Source: Clostridia bacterium (GTDB lineage Bacteria; Bacillota; Clostridia; Saccharofermentanales; Saccharofermentanaceae). From it: a stretch of 64,000 bases of DNA. Position 1 is the stretch's first letter. Each line of letters opens with the position of its first letter. The position numbers and the translations under genes were made by a program. This document shows positions 33,390 to 43,241 of the stretch, piece by piece. The notes below the pieces were generated by a model. The model saw only the letters and a list, made by a program, of their open reading frames with translations, was not told the DNA's origin and did not search any database. The stretch covers positions 50,482 through 114,481 of the forward strand of contig JAEEWG010000008.1 in assembly GCA_016287245.1 (NCBI GenBank), read 5' to 3'.

Positions 33390-34514
33390 TTACTCCTTCG
33401 AGGAATCTTCAGAATCACTTTCACCCTCATCAGATTCGGAATCCCCCTCCTGGGAATCCTCCTCGTCTTCCTCCTCGTCAGACTCTTCCTCTTCATCTTC
33501 GATCGTAAAGGAAGATTTGGACAGTCTTTCTACGCGGTCCTCCACATCTTCGTCCTCTTCATAAGCACGAAGCTTCTCTTCTTTTCTTCTCTGGGCATCA
33601 CGGAGCATCTGCTCATCCGCCTTGATGAACTTCTCCGGGATCGGCTTCTTTTCCCAGTCGAAGATACGGCCGAGGGAAAGAAGGATCAGGCCTAAAACGA
33701 TAAGGATCAGAGAAAGGACCTGGGAGATGCGAAGATCGGTTCCCGAAATGTACAGGGAGTCTGTACGCAGTCCTTCGATAAAGAAACGGACGATTCCGTA
33801 GAAAATGCAGTAGCAGGCTGTGACCGTCCATGGACGCTTGCTCTTCTTTCTCACCGCAAGAAGGACGAAGAAAAGCGCGAATGTGCAGACAGATTCGTAG
33901 AAGAATGTCGGGTGTACTGCCTTACTGGAATCCAGATTCGGACAATGTACACTGAGATAACGGGAGATCTGTGTGCTCTTCATGCCCCACGGAAGATCTG
34001 TGGTCGTGCCGAAAGCTTCCTGGTTGAAGAAGTTGCCCCAGCGGCCGATCGCCTGACCGAGCGGGATATATACCATAGCGAAATCCCATACTGCATATAC
34101 CGGAACTTTGCGGATCTTACCCATAAGGAACACCGCCAGGACTGCGCCGAGAACACCGCCGTAGATGGCAAGTCCGCCGCCTCGTACGTTAAAGACCTCA
34201 CCGAGGGTCGCCTTGATATCGCCCTTCACATAGTAAGAGCTCCACTCACATGCTACGTAGTAAAGTCTTGCGCCTACAAATGCCAACGGGATCGCAAGCA
34301 GACAGAAGTCAGTAAGAAGGTCCGGTGTAAGGCCGTGCTTCCTGCACTGTTTCATGGCCAGGGCCAGGCAAAGTGCAACAGCGAATGCAATCAGGACGCC
34401 GTACCAGTAGAGCTTTAACCCACCGATCTCCAGCGCCACATTACTGATATGAAATTTCCAGCCTAAGCCGGGGAATGTTACATAGTCTTTTTCAAGTGCA
34501 AATAGGTAATGCAT
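33390..34514 (-). CDS. lgt: Prolipoprotein diacylglyceryl transferase with a long acidic tail
   Basis: Lgt transfers diacylglycerol from phosphatidylglycerol to the lipobox Cys of prolipoproteins. The core has about seven membrane helices, VGARLYYVACEW, GGGLAIYGGVLGAVLAVFLM and the signature GQAIGRWGNFFNQEAFG. The protein has 374 residues against the usual 250-300. The extra part is a C-terminal tail of roughly 90 residues, first basic-acidic mixed, then almost only Glu, Asp and Ser. By the known topology it should be cytoplasmic. It begins the lgt-rodA pair. Confidence 0.94.
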   Translation of the reverse strand: MHYLFALEKDYVTFPGLGWKFHISNVALEIGGLKLYWYGVLIAFAVALCLALAMKQCRKHGLTPDLLTDFCLLAIPLAFVGARLYYVACEWSSYYVKGDIKATLGEVFNVRGGGLAIYGGVLGAVLAVFLMGKIRKVPVYAVWDFAMVYIPLGQAIGRWGNFFNQEAFGTTTDLPWGMKSTQISRYLSVHCPNLDSSKAVHPTFFYESVCTFALFFVLLAVRKKSKRPWTVTACYCIFYGIVRFFIEGLRTDSLYISGTDLRISQVLSLILIVLGLILLSLGRIFDWEKKPIPEKFIKADEQMLRDAQRRKEEKLRAYEEDEDVEDRVERLSKSSFTIEDEEEESDEEEDEEDSQEGDSESDEGESDSEDSSKE

Positions 34515-34558
34515 CTTAAACCCTCATTTCTCTTGTTTCTTGTCCACGCACTATAATA

Positions 34559-35545
34559 TCACACATATCCCTCAAACCGAACAGGTATTTGACGGCTTTT
34601 GTGGTATTTTCTGGTTTCGATCTGGTCCCTTCGCATCTGTGATTGCAGTTCATCTATGGACGAGAACTGTTTTTCCGGACGGATGAAGGATAGAAGCAGC
34701 ACTGTTCCATGTGTGCCGTAAAGCTGCATATGCTGATCGAAAAGCATCGTTTCCGTCAGCGGCAGTGTATCGTCCTTGTTGACTGTCGGACGCAGCCCGA
34801 TGTTCGTAATAGACGGATAGAGTTTTCCATCGTGGATATATGCGGATGCATATACTCCGAATTTCGGGATCATCTTCTGCGACGGGATACGGATGTTGGC
34901 CGTCGGGAACCCGAGTTTTCTTCCGAGCTGCTGGCCTTTTTCGACCATGCCGGAAAAAGCGACCGGATGCCCAAGAAGCGTCTCGGCCTTATCTACGTCA
35001 CCGCTTGCGATCAGTTCTCTTACCCAGCTTGAGGAGATCCTCCGGTCTTCGTAGTTGATAGGATCGACAGCGATCACAGTGATGCCGTTCTTATCGCCCC
35101 AGTTTTGAAGCGTCTTGACGTCTCCCGTACGGTCTTTGCCGAAACGGTAGTCTCTTCCGACTACGACGACTCTTGTATTCATCCAGTCTTTCAGGCAGAC
35201 TTCCATAAACTTCTCCGGACTCATGTCCTTGACTTTCTCGTTAAACGGAAGCGCGAAAAGATCGTCGATCCCCATATGGGAGACCAGATGACAGCGTTCC
35301 GGATATGTCGTGATCAGATTGTTCTGGGATTTTGATGCCGGCGGATTCTCAAAAGTCTGCACCGCGGCGCGGATGTTATATTCTTTGGCCGCCTCGAGCA
35401 TGGTATGGAAGATCTTCTGATGACCGAGATGCACACCGTCAAAATACCCGAGCGCCACGGCTCTTTGGGCGGTGACTTCGGTCGCGCTGAAAGGATTGGA
35501 GATCAGTTTTCCCTCTTTATTGATGATACAGTTCCAGACGATCAT
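34559..35545 (-). CDS. ribF: Bifunctional riboflavin kinase / FMN adenylyltransferase
   Basis: RibF makes FMN and FAD from riboflavin. The 328-residue protein has an N-terminal nucleotidyltransferase domain with VALGYFDGVHLGHQKIF, VVVGRDYRFGKDRTGD and ISSSWVRELIASGDV. The C-terminal flavokinase domain has LGRKLGFPTANIRIP and GVYASAYIHDGKLYPSITNIG. It lies 2 bp after truB, the last gene of the rimP-led operon before a 44-bp gap to lgt. Confidence 0.95.
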   Translation of the reverse strand: MIVWNCIINKEGKLISNPFSATEVTAQRAVALGYFDGVHLGHQKIFHTMLEAAKEYNIRAAVQTFENPPASKSQNNLITTYPERCHLVSHMGIDDLFALPFNEKVKDMSPEKFMEVCLKDWMNTRVVVVGRDYRFGKDRTGDVKTLQNWGDKNGITVIAVDPINYEDRRISSSWVRELIASGDVDKAETLLGHPVAFSGMVEKGQQLGRKLGFPTANIRIPSQKMIPKFGVYASAYIHDGKLYPSITNIGLRPTVNKDDTLPLTETMLFDQHMQLYGTHGTVLLLSFIRPEKQFSSIDELQSQMRRDQIETRKYHKSRQIPVRFEGYV

Positions 35546-35547
35546 GC

Positions 35548-36507
35548 TTACGCGAATACCCTTTCTTCCCGGATCAGGAGGCTTCCTTCCTCTTCTTCGG
35601 AATAGATCACGGCCACCGGCTTTCCATCGTATACCGCGAGGATCCTGTCAGAAGGCCCCGCTTCTATGGTTTCCATTCTATCTTTAAAAGCAGAGAAATC
35701 AAGTTTTTTCCCGTTTCGAAGATCGGCGGCTTCCTTTTCCGAGACCTCGATCCGCAGTAGTCCTCCCATGGCACATATCTCTTCTTTGAGAAAAGATCCG
35801 TCCCCGGAACTGTATTTTTCCTCAAGTTCTTCCAGCGTTACGGCCTCTTCGATGGAAAAATGTCCGCAGGAAATTCTTCTCAATTCTTTACAGTATGCTC
35901 CGAATCCGAGTTTTTCCCCGATATCCTCACAGAGCGACCGGATATAGGTACCCTTGCTGCAATGCACGGTCATATCGATGAAAAACGTCTCTTCCTCTTC
36001 GTAGATCCTGTGGATCGTAATATCGTAGATCGTGACGTGACGCTCCGGGATCTCGACCGTTTCGCCTTTTCTTGCGTAGTCATAAGCCGGTCTTCCCTTG
36101 ATCTTGATCGCCGAATACATCGACGGGACCTGCGTGATATCGCCGATCATGGAGGAGACACTTTCCCTGATCTTTTTAAAGTCTTCTTTACGAAGTGCTT
36201 CCGCTTCTTCCCGATCCGGCTTTCTTCCGCCGACCGCTTCTCCGTCCCGGTCTCCAGTCGAGGTGATCGTCCCGAGTTCCATCAGGGCGCGGTAAGTCTT
36301 GTCGTCCTTTTCCATATAACGAAGGACACGCGTCCCTTTTCCGACCGCTACGGTAAGAAGCCCGGTAGCAAAGGGATCGAGGGTCCCGGCGTGTCCTGCC
36401 TTTTTCGTGTGCAGTATTTTCCGGATACGTGAAACGACCGAAAACGACGTCATGCCTTCGGGTTTATCTACGAGGATAATGCCGCTTAATGATCCTTCGG
36501 CGTTCAT
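35548..36507 (-). CDS. truB: tRNA pseudouridine(55) synthase
   Basis: TruB makes pseudouridine 55 in the T-loop of tRNAs. The 319-residue protein has GIILVDKPEGMTSFSVVSRI, HAGTLDPFATGLLTVAVG with the catalytic Asp in GTLDP, RPAYDYARKGE and CSKGTYIRSLCEDIG. A C-terminal PUA-like extension follows. Its ATG overlaps the nrnA stop by 4 bp. Confidence 0.96.
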   Translation of the reverse strand: MNAEGSLSGIILVDKPEGMTSFSVVSRIRKILHTKKAGHAGTLDPFATGLLTVAVGKGTRVLRYMEKDDKTYRALMELGTITSTGDRDGEAVGGRKPDREEAEALRKEDFKKIRESVSSMIGDITQVPSMYSAIKIKGRPAYDYARKGETVEIPERHVTIYDITIHRIYEEEETFFIDMTVHCSKGTYIRSLCEDIGEKLGFGAYCKELRRISCGHFSIEEAVTLEELEEKYSSGDGSFLKEEICAMGGLLRIEVSEKEAADLRNGKKLDFSAFKDRMETIEAGPSDRILAVYDGKPVAVIYSEEEEGSLLIREERVFA

Positions 36508-37529
36508 GCTTTCTCCATATAAACGACCGCCTCTTTGACGATCCTGTCGACAAAGGAATCGATATCTATGTTTTTTCCGCTGAAACCGGCCGCGCGGTGA
36601 TGTCCGCCGCCGCCCATGGTCTGTGCGAATTCTGCAGCATCAAAGCCGACTTTGGTCCGGCAGTTGACGCGGAGTTCTCCATCTTCGTTTTCACGTACAA
36701 CGAATGCCGCGAGCACAGTATCAATGTCTCTAAGGACATTGACGATGCCGTCCGCAGCTCCTTCCGGCGCATTCGTGGAATCCATCATCTCCCGGGTGAT
36801 CTTCGTAATAGCGATCTTTCCGTCGGCAAAAAGCTGCATGCCCGCCATGGCCATGCCATGAAGACGCACTTTGCCTTCGCAGGTCTCATCGAAAAGATGG
36901 TACGCGTTATCGGTAACGTTCGCACCTCTTTCCATCAGGTCCGCCGCGATGCGGAAAGAACTGGCTCTGGTGTTTTCATAGGAAAATCTTCCCGAGTCGG
37001 ACTGAATGCCTACCATAAGGCAGTCCGCCACGAAACGGTCGATCAGGACCTGCCCGCAGATCTTCTCCCAGGACTCCAGGATCACATACATCAGCTCCGC
37101 GCAGGAAGCGGACTTCCCGTCGACGTAAGCATATTCTCTTGTATTGGTTGCGGAAACATGGTGGTCGACGACCACGACTTTTTCCGCATTCTCGAAAAGA
37201 TCCTCCGCCGCGCCCATACGGTGTCCTTCCGAACAGTCCACGGCAAAAGCCAGACCCTGACGGGCCCTGATCTCTTCTTTAGCTTCTTCCGTAACGATCG
37301 TGACCAGATCATCGGGAATATTCATAAACTGAAGTCTCGGCGGGATAGCAACTTCCAGGATGACCTTCGCCTGATAGCCCATCTTTACCAAAGATGCCGC
37401 CAGCGCAGAAGCCGTGCCCAGGCAGTCGCCATCGACACGGGCATGCGGGAATATCTGGATCTCTTTTTCCTTAGCGGAAAGAAGATAGTCGTATACTCGT
37501 CTGCCAAACTCATTCATGGTTTCCGGCAC
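36504..37529 (-). CDS. nrnA: DHH/DHHA1 phosphoesterase (NrnA-type nanoRNase)
   Basis: Degrades short oligoribonucleotides and, in many Bacillota, pAp or cyclic-di-nucleotide products. The 341-residue protein has IQIFPHARVDGDCLGTASAL (first metal motif), FAVDCSEGHRMG, VVVDHHVSATN (DHH motif) and the DHHA1 GGGHHRAAGF near the C-terminus. It overlaps rbfA by 20 bp and truB by 4 bp, in the common rbfA-nrnA-truB order. Confidence 0.92.
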   Translation of the reverse strand: MPETMNEFGRRVYDYLLSAKEKEIQIFPHARVDGDCLGTASALAASLVKMGYQAKVILEVAIPPRLQFMNIPDDLVTIVTEEAKEEIRARQGLAFAVDCSEGHRMGAAEDLFENAEKVVVVDHHVSATNTREYAYVDGKSASCAELMYVILESWEKICGQVLIDRFVADCLMVGIQSDSGRFSYENTRASSFRIAADLMERGANVTDNAYHLFDETCEGKVRLHGMAMAGMQLFADGKIAITKITREMMDSTNAPEGAADGIVNVLRDIDTVLAAFVVRENEDGELRVNCRTKVGFDAAEFAQTMGGGGHHRAAGFSGKNIDIDSFVDRIVKEAVVYMEKA

Positions 37530-37884
37530 GTTCCTGATCCTCCTTGATCGTACGGTCGATCAGATCCATAAGATCCATGCTCTTTTCGATCGACTCATCC
37601 AGCTTGAAGTGCAGTTCGGGAGCCACACGAAGCTTGATGCGCCGGGCCACCTGGCTTCGGATGAAGCCGGAAGCGCGGTTAACTGCCTCCATGCACTCTC
37701 TTTTCTCCTGCTGGGTTCCGTATACCGAAAGGTAAACATTGGCATGGGTCAGATCGGAAGACATACGCACTTCGAGGACGGAAGTCATCATGGGGATACG
37801 GGGATCCTTGACTTCCGTCAGCAGAAGCTGCGAAATGACTTTCTGTATCTCATCGCCCACACGGGCGGCACGATTCTGTCTCAT
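37510..37884 (-). CDS. rbfA: 30S ribosome-binding factor
   Basis: RbfA is a KH-type cold-shock factor needed for 16S rRNA 5' end maturation. The 124-residue protein has RVGDEIQKVISQLLLTEVKD, DLTHANVYLSVYGTQ and LRVAPELHFKLDESIEKSMD, the typical ends of the family. It lies 18 bp after infB. Confidence 0.95.
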   Translation of the reverse strand: MRQNRAARVGDEIQKVISQLLLTEVKDPRIPMMTSVLEVRMSSDLTHANVYLSVYGTQQEKRECMEAVNRASGFIRSQVARRIKLRVAPELHFKLDESIEKSMDLMDLIDRTIKEDQERAGNHE

Positions 37885-37902
37885 GTTTCCTACCTAAATG
37901 AC

Positions 37903-40713
37903 TTACTTTCTCTTGATCTCCTGCATCTCGAAGACTTCAATGATATCGCCTTCTTCGATGTCGTTATAGTTCTCGATCGAGATACCGCACTCATAGCCTG
38001 CAGCAACTTCCTTCGCATCGTCCTTGAAACGCTTCAGGGAAGCAAGCTTGCCCTGGTGTACGACGATACCGTTTCTTACGACACGGACCTCAGATGTGCG
38101 AAGGACTTTACCGTCCTTAACATACGCACCACCGATGGTACCGACAGAGGAAACCTTGAAGGTCTGACGGATCTCGACGTGACCGAGTACGACTTCTTCG
38201 AACTGCGGCTTGAGCATACCGCGCATAGCGGCCTCGATATCTTCGATCGCGTTATAGATAACGCTGTAAAGCTTAATGTCTACACCGACTTCCTTGGCCT
38301 GCTCGACCACAACAGCGGAAGGACGAACGTTAAATCCGATGATGATCGCATTCGATACGTCAGCCAGCGTAACATCGGATTCGGTGATCGTACCGACACC
38401 ACCATGGATGACCTTGACGCGGACTTCTGCGTTTGTGCGTTTCTCGAGAGACTGGGTGACCGCCTCGACGGAACCCTGAACGTCTGCCTTGATGATAAGG
38501 TTGAGATCCTTGATCTCGCCCTCGGCAAGGACCTGCGACAGATTCTCAAGTGTCATTCTCGAAGACTTATGCAGCTGTTCTTCTCTCTGCTTGATACGAC
38601 GTTTCTCAACGAGCTGTCTTGCCATCTTCTCATCGGTTACGGCATAGAATGTCTCGCCGGCTTCCGGAACTTCCGGAAGACCTAAGATCTCGACCGGAAC
38701 GGACGGGCCTGCCTTCTTCTGGGCAGTACCGTTTTCGTCGTACATCGCACGGATGTGACCGAAGATCGGACCTGTAACGACTGTATCACCGGAACGGAGA
38801 GTACCACGCTGAACGAGCACTGTCGCAACCGGACCTCTGTTCTTATCGAGCTTGGCCTCGATGACCGTACCCTTGGCCTGACGCTTCGGGTCAGCCTTAA
38901 GTTCCATAACATCCGCGGTAAGAAGGACCATCTCGAGAAGTTCATCGATACCTTCACCGGACTTAGAGGAGACCGGAACCATGATGGTCGATCCGCCCCA
39001 TTCCTCCGGAAGGAGGTCGTGAGTAGACAGTTCCTGCTTCACCTTATCGATATTGGCACCGACCTTATCGATCTTCGTGATGGCCACGATGATCTCGGTA
39101 TTTGCGGCACGCGCATGGTTGATCGCCTCAACGGTCTGCGGCATGACACCGTCATCTGCAGCTACAACGAGGATCGCGATATCTGTTACCTGTGCACCAC
39201 GGGCACGCATCGTAGTAAATGCTTCGTGACCCGGAGTATCGAGGAATGTGATCTGACGGCCCTTGCAGCGTACGGTGTAAGCACCGATGTGCTGGGTGAT
39301 ACCGCCGGCCTCGCCCTTAACAACGGACGTGGAACGGATCTTGTCGAGGAGGGATGTTTTACCATGGTCAACGTGACCCATAACGACCACGATCGGCGGA
39401 CGCGGTTTCATGTTCTCCTCTTTATCTTCGCTCTCATCGAAGAGGATATCTTCTTCGGTGACCTCCACGATCGGCTCTGTGGTAATGCCGTACTCGCCGG
39501 CAACCAGAGCAGCTGTATCGTAATCGAGTTCCTGGTTAAGTGTAACCAGCATGCCCATCATCATGAGTGTCTTGATAACATCTGCAGATCTCTTTCCGAG
39601 ACCATCAGCGAGATCCTTGACCGTAATGAACGGCGGGAGCTCTACATGTGTCAGCTGAGGCTTGACGACCGGTGCCGCCACGAAAGACTGGCGCTTCACC
39701 TTCTTCTTGCCCTTGCCGCCCATGTACATCGAATCGAGAGCCTCGTCATTGGAGAGGATATCCGAAGCGTTACCGGTGAACTGGTTGGCACGCTTATTAC
39801 CGGAACGGCGGTCATTGTTGACAGTCGTCTTCTGGTTATCCTTCTTGGAATCCGCCTTCGGATCCTTTCTGTTCTTCTCGTATGCATCACGGGCTGCGAA
39901 GTTTGCCTTCTCCTTTGTCGCCTCCGGCGGGAGCTCCTGCTTCGGCTTGGAAGGTCTCTTCGGCTGGTTTCTGTTATTGTTGTAAATATCGTCGTCGTCC
40001 TTATCCTTCGGAGGGAATCCGCCGCCAAAGCCGCGGTTTCCGCCTCTCTGGCCATTGAATCCGCCATTGTTCGGACGTCCGCCCTTGGGTCTGTCCGAAT
40101 GATACGAAGATCCGGATCTTGGTCCGCCCTGATATCCGCCGGAACGACCGCCATCCTTCTGGCGTACGAATGTGGACGTCTCACGGGTATATCCGGCAGA
40201 CGGAGCTTTTACTACAGCGGAAGAAAGCTTCGGTCCTTCCTTCGGTGCTTCCGGAGATTTCGGCTTCGCTTCTTCCTTCGGTGCTTCCTTTGGCTCTTCT
40301 TTTTCTTTCTTTACCGGTTCAGCAGGTTCCGGCTTCGTTTCCGCTTCCTGTTTTGCAGGCGCAGGTGCAGGAGCAGTCTTCTTCTCTTCCGGCTCCTCTT
40401 TCTTTACAGCTTTTGCTGTTTTCTTCGGGGCTTCTTCCGCTTTCGGAGCTGCCTTCTTCGGAGCTTCAGCAACAGCAGGCTCTTTTACCGGAGCCTCTTT
40501 TACAGGAGCTTCTTCCTTAACCGGCTTGACCTCTTCCTTCGGCGCCTCCTGGCCTTCCTCAACCGGAGGTTTCTTGGCCTTCTTGTTTACACGACCGACT
40601 CGAAGGGTCTTCGTACCTGAAATACCGCTTACCGTTTTCTGCGGTACCGAAGACTCTACCTTGACCTCAGCCTGCTCTTCCGTCTTTGGTGTTTTCTTGT
40701 CTTTTTCTGCCAT
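37903..40713 (-). CDS. infB: Translation initiation factor IF-2
   Basis: The initiator-tRNA-binding GTPase, 936 residues. The first roughly 330 residues are low complexity: Lys/Glu/Pro/Ala repeats ([20 protein letters not shown]), then a Gly/Arg/Asn-rich stretch ([17 protein letters not shown]). The IF2_N segment follows with [20 protein letters not shown]. The GTPase has [20 protein letters not shown] (G1), [10 protein letters not shown] (G2), [11 protein letters not shown] (G3) and [10 protein letters not shown] (G4). Domains II-IV end in [13 protein letters not shown]. It is 14 bp after the L7Ae-like gene. Confidence 0.97.
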   Translation of the reverse strand: MAEKDKKTPKTEEQAEVKVESSVPQKTVSGISGTKTLRVGRVNKKAKKPPVEEGQEAPKEEVKPVKEEAPVKEAPVKEPAVAEAPKKAAPKAEEAPKKTAKAVKKEEPEEKKTAPAPAPAKQEAETKPEPAEPVKKEKEEPKEAPKEEAKPKSPEAPKEGPKLSSAVVKAPSAGYTRETSTFVRQKDGGRSGGYQGGPRSGSSYHSDRPKGGRPNNGGFNGQRGGNRGFGGGFPPKDKDDDDIYNNNRNQPKRPSKPKQELPPEATKEKANFAARDAYEKNRKDPKADSKKDNQKTTVNNDRRSGNKRANQFTGNASDILSNDEALDSMYMGGKGKKKVKRQSFVAAPVVKPQLTHVELPPFITVKDLADGLGKRSADVIKTLMMMGMLVTLNQELDYDTAALVAGEYGITTEPIVEVTEEDILFDESEDKEENMKPRPPIVVVMGHVDHGKTSLLDKIRSTSVVKGEAGGITQHIGAYTVRCKGRQITFLDTPGHEAFTTMRARGAQVTDIAILVVAADDGVMPQTVEAINHARAANTEIIVAITKIDKVGANIDKVKQELSTHDLLPEEWGGSTIMVPVSSKSGEGIDELLEMVLLTADVMELKADPKRQAKGTVIEAKLDKNRGPVATVLVQRGTLRSGDTVVTGPIFGHIRAMYDENGTAQKKAGPSVPVEILGLPEVPEAGETFYAVTDEKMARQLVEKRRIKQREEQLHKSSRMTLENLSQVLAEGEIKDLNLIIKADVQGSVEAVTQSLEKRTNAEVRVKVIHGGVGTITESDVTLADVSNAIIIGFNVRPSAVVVEQAKEVGVDIKLYSVIYNAIEDIEAAMRGMLKPQFEEVVLGHVEIRQTFKVSSVGTIGGAYVKDGKVLRTSEVRVVRNGIVVHQGKLASLKRFKDDAKEVAAGYECGISIENYNDIEEGDIIEVFEMQEIKRK

Positions 40714-40727
40714 TCAAATCCTCCTGT

Positions 40728-41084
40728 TTATTCCGCACCTTCTGCGGACTTTTCGACCTTCTTGTTCTCATCGATCAGCTTCAGGAGCTTTTTCCCCATT
40801 CCCTGATCGAGTATCGCGACCGCGATACGGTTATCTTTTCCGATGGCCTGTCCGAGTTCTTCGGCAGTTCCGAAAGACCTCGCGGCCGTCTCTTCTTCTT
40901 TTGCGATCCGCAGGAGTTTGTCTCTCTGCTTTTCGGATCCGTCCGTGGCTACGATCAGAAGCTCGACCGCTCCCTGATGAAGCGCCAGTGTGATCGCGTC
41001 AAATCCGGATGTCATCAGTCCTGCCCGAAAAGAAAGACCGATAGTGCTCAGTATCCGCTGTTTCGTTGCAGGTTTGTCCTTCAT
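40728..41084 (-). CDS. L7Ae-family ribosomal/K-turn protein (YlxQ type)
   Basis: A 118-residue protein of the L7Ae/L30e/Gadd45 fold, in the ylxQ slot between ylxR and infB. It has LSTIGLSFRAGLMTSGFDAI, then LLIVATDGSEKQRDKLLRIA and IGKDNRIAVAILDQGMGKKL, in line with K-turn RNA-binding proteins. It overlaps ylxR by 4 bp. Its exact RNA target is unknown. Confidence 0.85.
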   Translation of the reverse strand: MKDKPATKQRILSTIGLSFRAGLMTSGFDAITLALHQGAVELLIVATDGSEKQRDKLLRIAKEEETAARSFGTAEELGQAIGKDNRIAVAILDQGMGKKLLKLIDENKKVEKSAEGAE

Positions 41085-41356
41085 GATTCCGGACCATCCT
41101 CCTGCAGTTTTTCAAGATCCGGCTTGATCGCTTCCGGATCCACCTTGACGTGAAGTCCTCTGTCGAACTGACAATTCTCGACAGCCTTCTTCATGCACTC
41201 CGGGTCATGACAGACATATGCTCCTCGCCCGGGAAGTCTCCCGGTCGGATCCACGGTGACCTTTCCGTCCGGTGTAGCCACGATACGGATCAGGTCCTTT
41301 TTGGCGAAGCGCTCACGGCAGCTCACGCACATTCTCATGGGTATCTTCTTTGCCAT
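41081..41356 (-). CDS. rnpM: YlxR/RnpM family RNA-binding protein
   Basis: A 91-residue DUF448 protein between nusA and ylxQ. The signature is IPMRMCVSCRERFAKKDLIR with CVSC, followed by DPTGRLPGRGAYVCHDPECM (GRGAYVC). In Bacillota this family has been reported to bind RNase P RNA. It lies 19 bp after nusA and overlaps the next gene by 4 bp. Confidence 0.93.
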   Translation of the reverse strand: MAKKIPMRMCVSCRERFAKKDLIRIVATPDGKVTVDPTGRLPGRGAYVCHDPECMKKAVENCQFDRGLHVKVDPEAIKPDLEKLQEDGPES

Positions 41357-41375
41357 AACCTAAAGCCTGTCCTTC

Positions 41376-42527
41376 TTATGCCTGCTCCTCAGAAGCAGCG
41401 CCTTCACTTCCCTCGTCATCTGCAACAGTGAAGTTTGCGACGAAGTCGTTCTGAACCATCTGCTGGAACTGGGATGTGCTCTTGATGTCGATCTTCCAGC
41501 CGGTAAGACGAGCTGCAAGACGTACGTTCTGACCGGAACGTCCGATCGCCAGAGAATACTGCTGGTCCGGAACGACGACCTGAGCGTTCTTTTCCTGTGT
41601 GCCGTCTTCGTTGGTGATGATCTCTGCATCTACACGCTCGACCTTTGCCGGAGAAAGCGCATTGCTGATATATACAGCCGGATCATCGGAGTATGCGATC
41701 ACGTCGATCTTCTCGTTGCCGAGCTCATCGGTGATTGCCTGGATACGTGCACCGCGCTGGCCTACGCATGCGCCGAGCGGATCTACATCCGGGTCTCTGG
41801 AGATAACGGCGACCTTGGAACGGGAGCCTGCCTCACGGGCAACAGATACGATCTCGACAATACCGTCGTGGATCTCCGGAACTTCCTTTTCAAGAAGCTT
41901 CTTAACCAGGTTCGGATGGCTTCTGGAGATGATGACCACCGGACGCTCCTTCTGTGTCTCTACGCGGAGGATCAGGAACTTCATTCTCTTGTTAAAGGAA
42001 TAGTCCTCATCCTTTACCTGCTCCTGCTTCGGAAGGGTCGCTTCCGCACGTCCGATATCTACGAAAACGAAGCGGTTATCAGATCTCTGGATCACGCCGC
42101 TGGCCAGCTCGCCGATCTTATCGGAGAACTCAGACTGGATGCGGTCATTCTCTGTATCGCGAAGCTTCTTGCTGATCGCGGCCTTGGCGGCTCCTGCTGC
42201 CAGACGTCCGAGAGACTCAACATCGATGGTCATCTCAATGGTATCGCCTTCTTCAAGATCCGGATCGATCTCTTTTGCCTCGGCAAGGGAGATCTGGGTC
42301 TTCGGGTTGGTGACCTCGGATACGACCTCAACGACTTCGTAGACATACATCTCACCGGTCTCACGGTCGATCTCGGCAAATACCTTCTCGTTCTGCTTGG
42401 CATCGGAGAATTCTCTCTTAAAAGCCGCGACTATCGCTTCTTCGATTGCCTCGAAAAGCACTTCCTCGTCAAATCCTCTTTCTTTTGCCAATGCATGGAT
42501 GGCCTGCAACAGTTCTTCGTTTTTCAT
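41376..42527 (-). CDS. nusA: Transcription termination/antitermination protein NusA
   Basis: NusA binds RNA polymerase and modulates pausing and termination. The 383-residue protein has the N-terminal polymerase-binding domain, S1 with GVIQRSDNRFVFVDIGRAEA, and KH1/KH2 with VDPLGACVGQRGARIQAITD and SLAIGRSGQNVRLAARLTGW. It ends in a short acidic tail, without the extra acidic repeats of enterobacteria. It lies 34 bp after rimP. Confidence 0.97.
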   Translation of the reverse strand: MKNEELLQAIHALAKERGFDEEVLFEAIEEAIVAAFKREFSDAKQNEKVFAEIDRETGEMYVYEVVEVVSEVTNPKTQISLAEAKEIDPDLEEGDTIEMTIDVESLGRLAAGAAKAAISKKLRDTENDRIQSEFSDKIGELASGVIQRSDNRFVFVDIGRAEATLPKQEQVKDEDYSFNKRMKFLILRVETQKERPVVIISRSHPNLVKKLLEKEVPEIHDGIVEIVSVAREAGSRSKVAVISRDPDVDPLGACVGQRGARIQAITDELGNEKIDVIAYSDDPAVYISNALSPAKVERVDAEIITNEDGTQEKNAQVVVPDQQYSLAIGRSGQNVRLAARLTGWKIDIKSTSQFQQMVQNDFVANFTVADDEGSEGAASEEQA

Positions 42528-42561
42528 AAACTTTCTCCTTTATCTCTATTTGCTGCCAAAA

Positions 42562-43023
42562 TTAAAAACGTATCGTTCGATTCGCCTTGCTGACCTGGTT
42601 CCAGGGAAGCGAAAGCTTCTTTTCCCCGATCAGAAGGACCAGTTCCTCTTCGTTTGCTTCTTCAATGATCCCTTCGAGATGCTTGGCACCGTCGATGGGA
42701 GCAAACAGAGACACTTCGATCTCTTCACCCTGGTGGCGGACATAGTCAGCCAGCGAAGAAAACGGTCTCGTCGCACCCGGCGAGGATACTTCAAAATAAT
42801 CCGGATCCGCATGCAGTTTTCCTTCGAGCGCTTCGTCCACCTTCCGGCTTACCGCTTCGCAGTCCTCGATCGAGATCCCGCCGCGCTTATCGATAAAGAT
42901 CCGAAGGAAGTAATACTGCCCTTCTTTCTTATATTCACAGTCCACGAGATCAAAGCCGAGTTCTTTTACGATCGGCTCTGCAATATCAAACGCTTCCTGT
43001 GCGACTTTTGATCTTCCCGCCAT
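42562..43023 (-). CDS. rimP: Ribosome maturation factor RimP
   Basis: RimP assists 30S assembly. From the ATG at 43023 (after GGAGGCAAC) it has 153 residues; a start 16 codons upstream would lie in the leader hairpin. It has GFDLVDCEYKKEGQYYFLRI, FIDKRGGISIEDCEAVSRKV and YFEVSSPGATRPF, close to the family's VSSPGLDRPL. It is the first gene of the nine-gene operon that runs to ribF. Confidence 0.94.
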   Translation of the reverse strand: MAGRSKVAQEAFDIAEPIVKELGFDLVDCEYKKEGQYYFLRIFIDKRGGISIEDCEAVSRKVDEALEGKLHADPDYFEVSSPGATRPFSSLADYVRHQGEEIEVSLFAPIDGAKHLEGIIEEANEEELVLLIGEKKLSLPWNQVSKANRTIRF

Positions 43024-43050
43024 GTTGCCTCCGATTATTTCTGATAAACA

Positions 43051-43074
43051 AAAGAGCGGGCCAAGACCCACTCT
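43051..43074 (-). terminator. Terminator-like hairpin in the rimP leader (possible attenuator)
   Basis: The minus strand reads AGAGTGGGTCTTGGCCCGCTCT followed by TTTGTTT, a strong short stem between the promoter and the rimP start. It could attenuate the operon. No partner antiterminator was worked out. Confidence 0.55.
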
Positions 43075-43101
43075 GAAGCAAAACCTCTAGTAACATAAGA
43101 C

Positions 43102-43130
43102 ATACTATCACTTATTTTATAGCCTGACAA
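43102..43130 (-). promoter_or_regulatory. Promoter of the rimP-nusA-infB operon
   Basis: The minus strand shows -35 TTGTCA (43130-43125), a 17-bp spacer and -10 TAGTAT (43107-43102), about 80 bp before the rimP ATG. Confidence 0.65.
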
Positions 43131-43241
43131 GTCTTTTTCGTGAAAAAGCCCTGTTTTTCTATGCTTTTCCCCTTTTCACCCACAAATATGCGCCTTTGTT
43201 TTATTTACACAATTTTTACCAACTTTTTCTTACAAACGCTA

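Noticed and set aside
38755..40620. Long plus-strand open frame opposite infB
   Set aside because: It is the antisense shadow of infB codon bias; the translation is low complexity and unlike any protein family.
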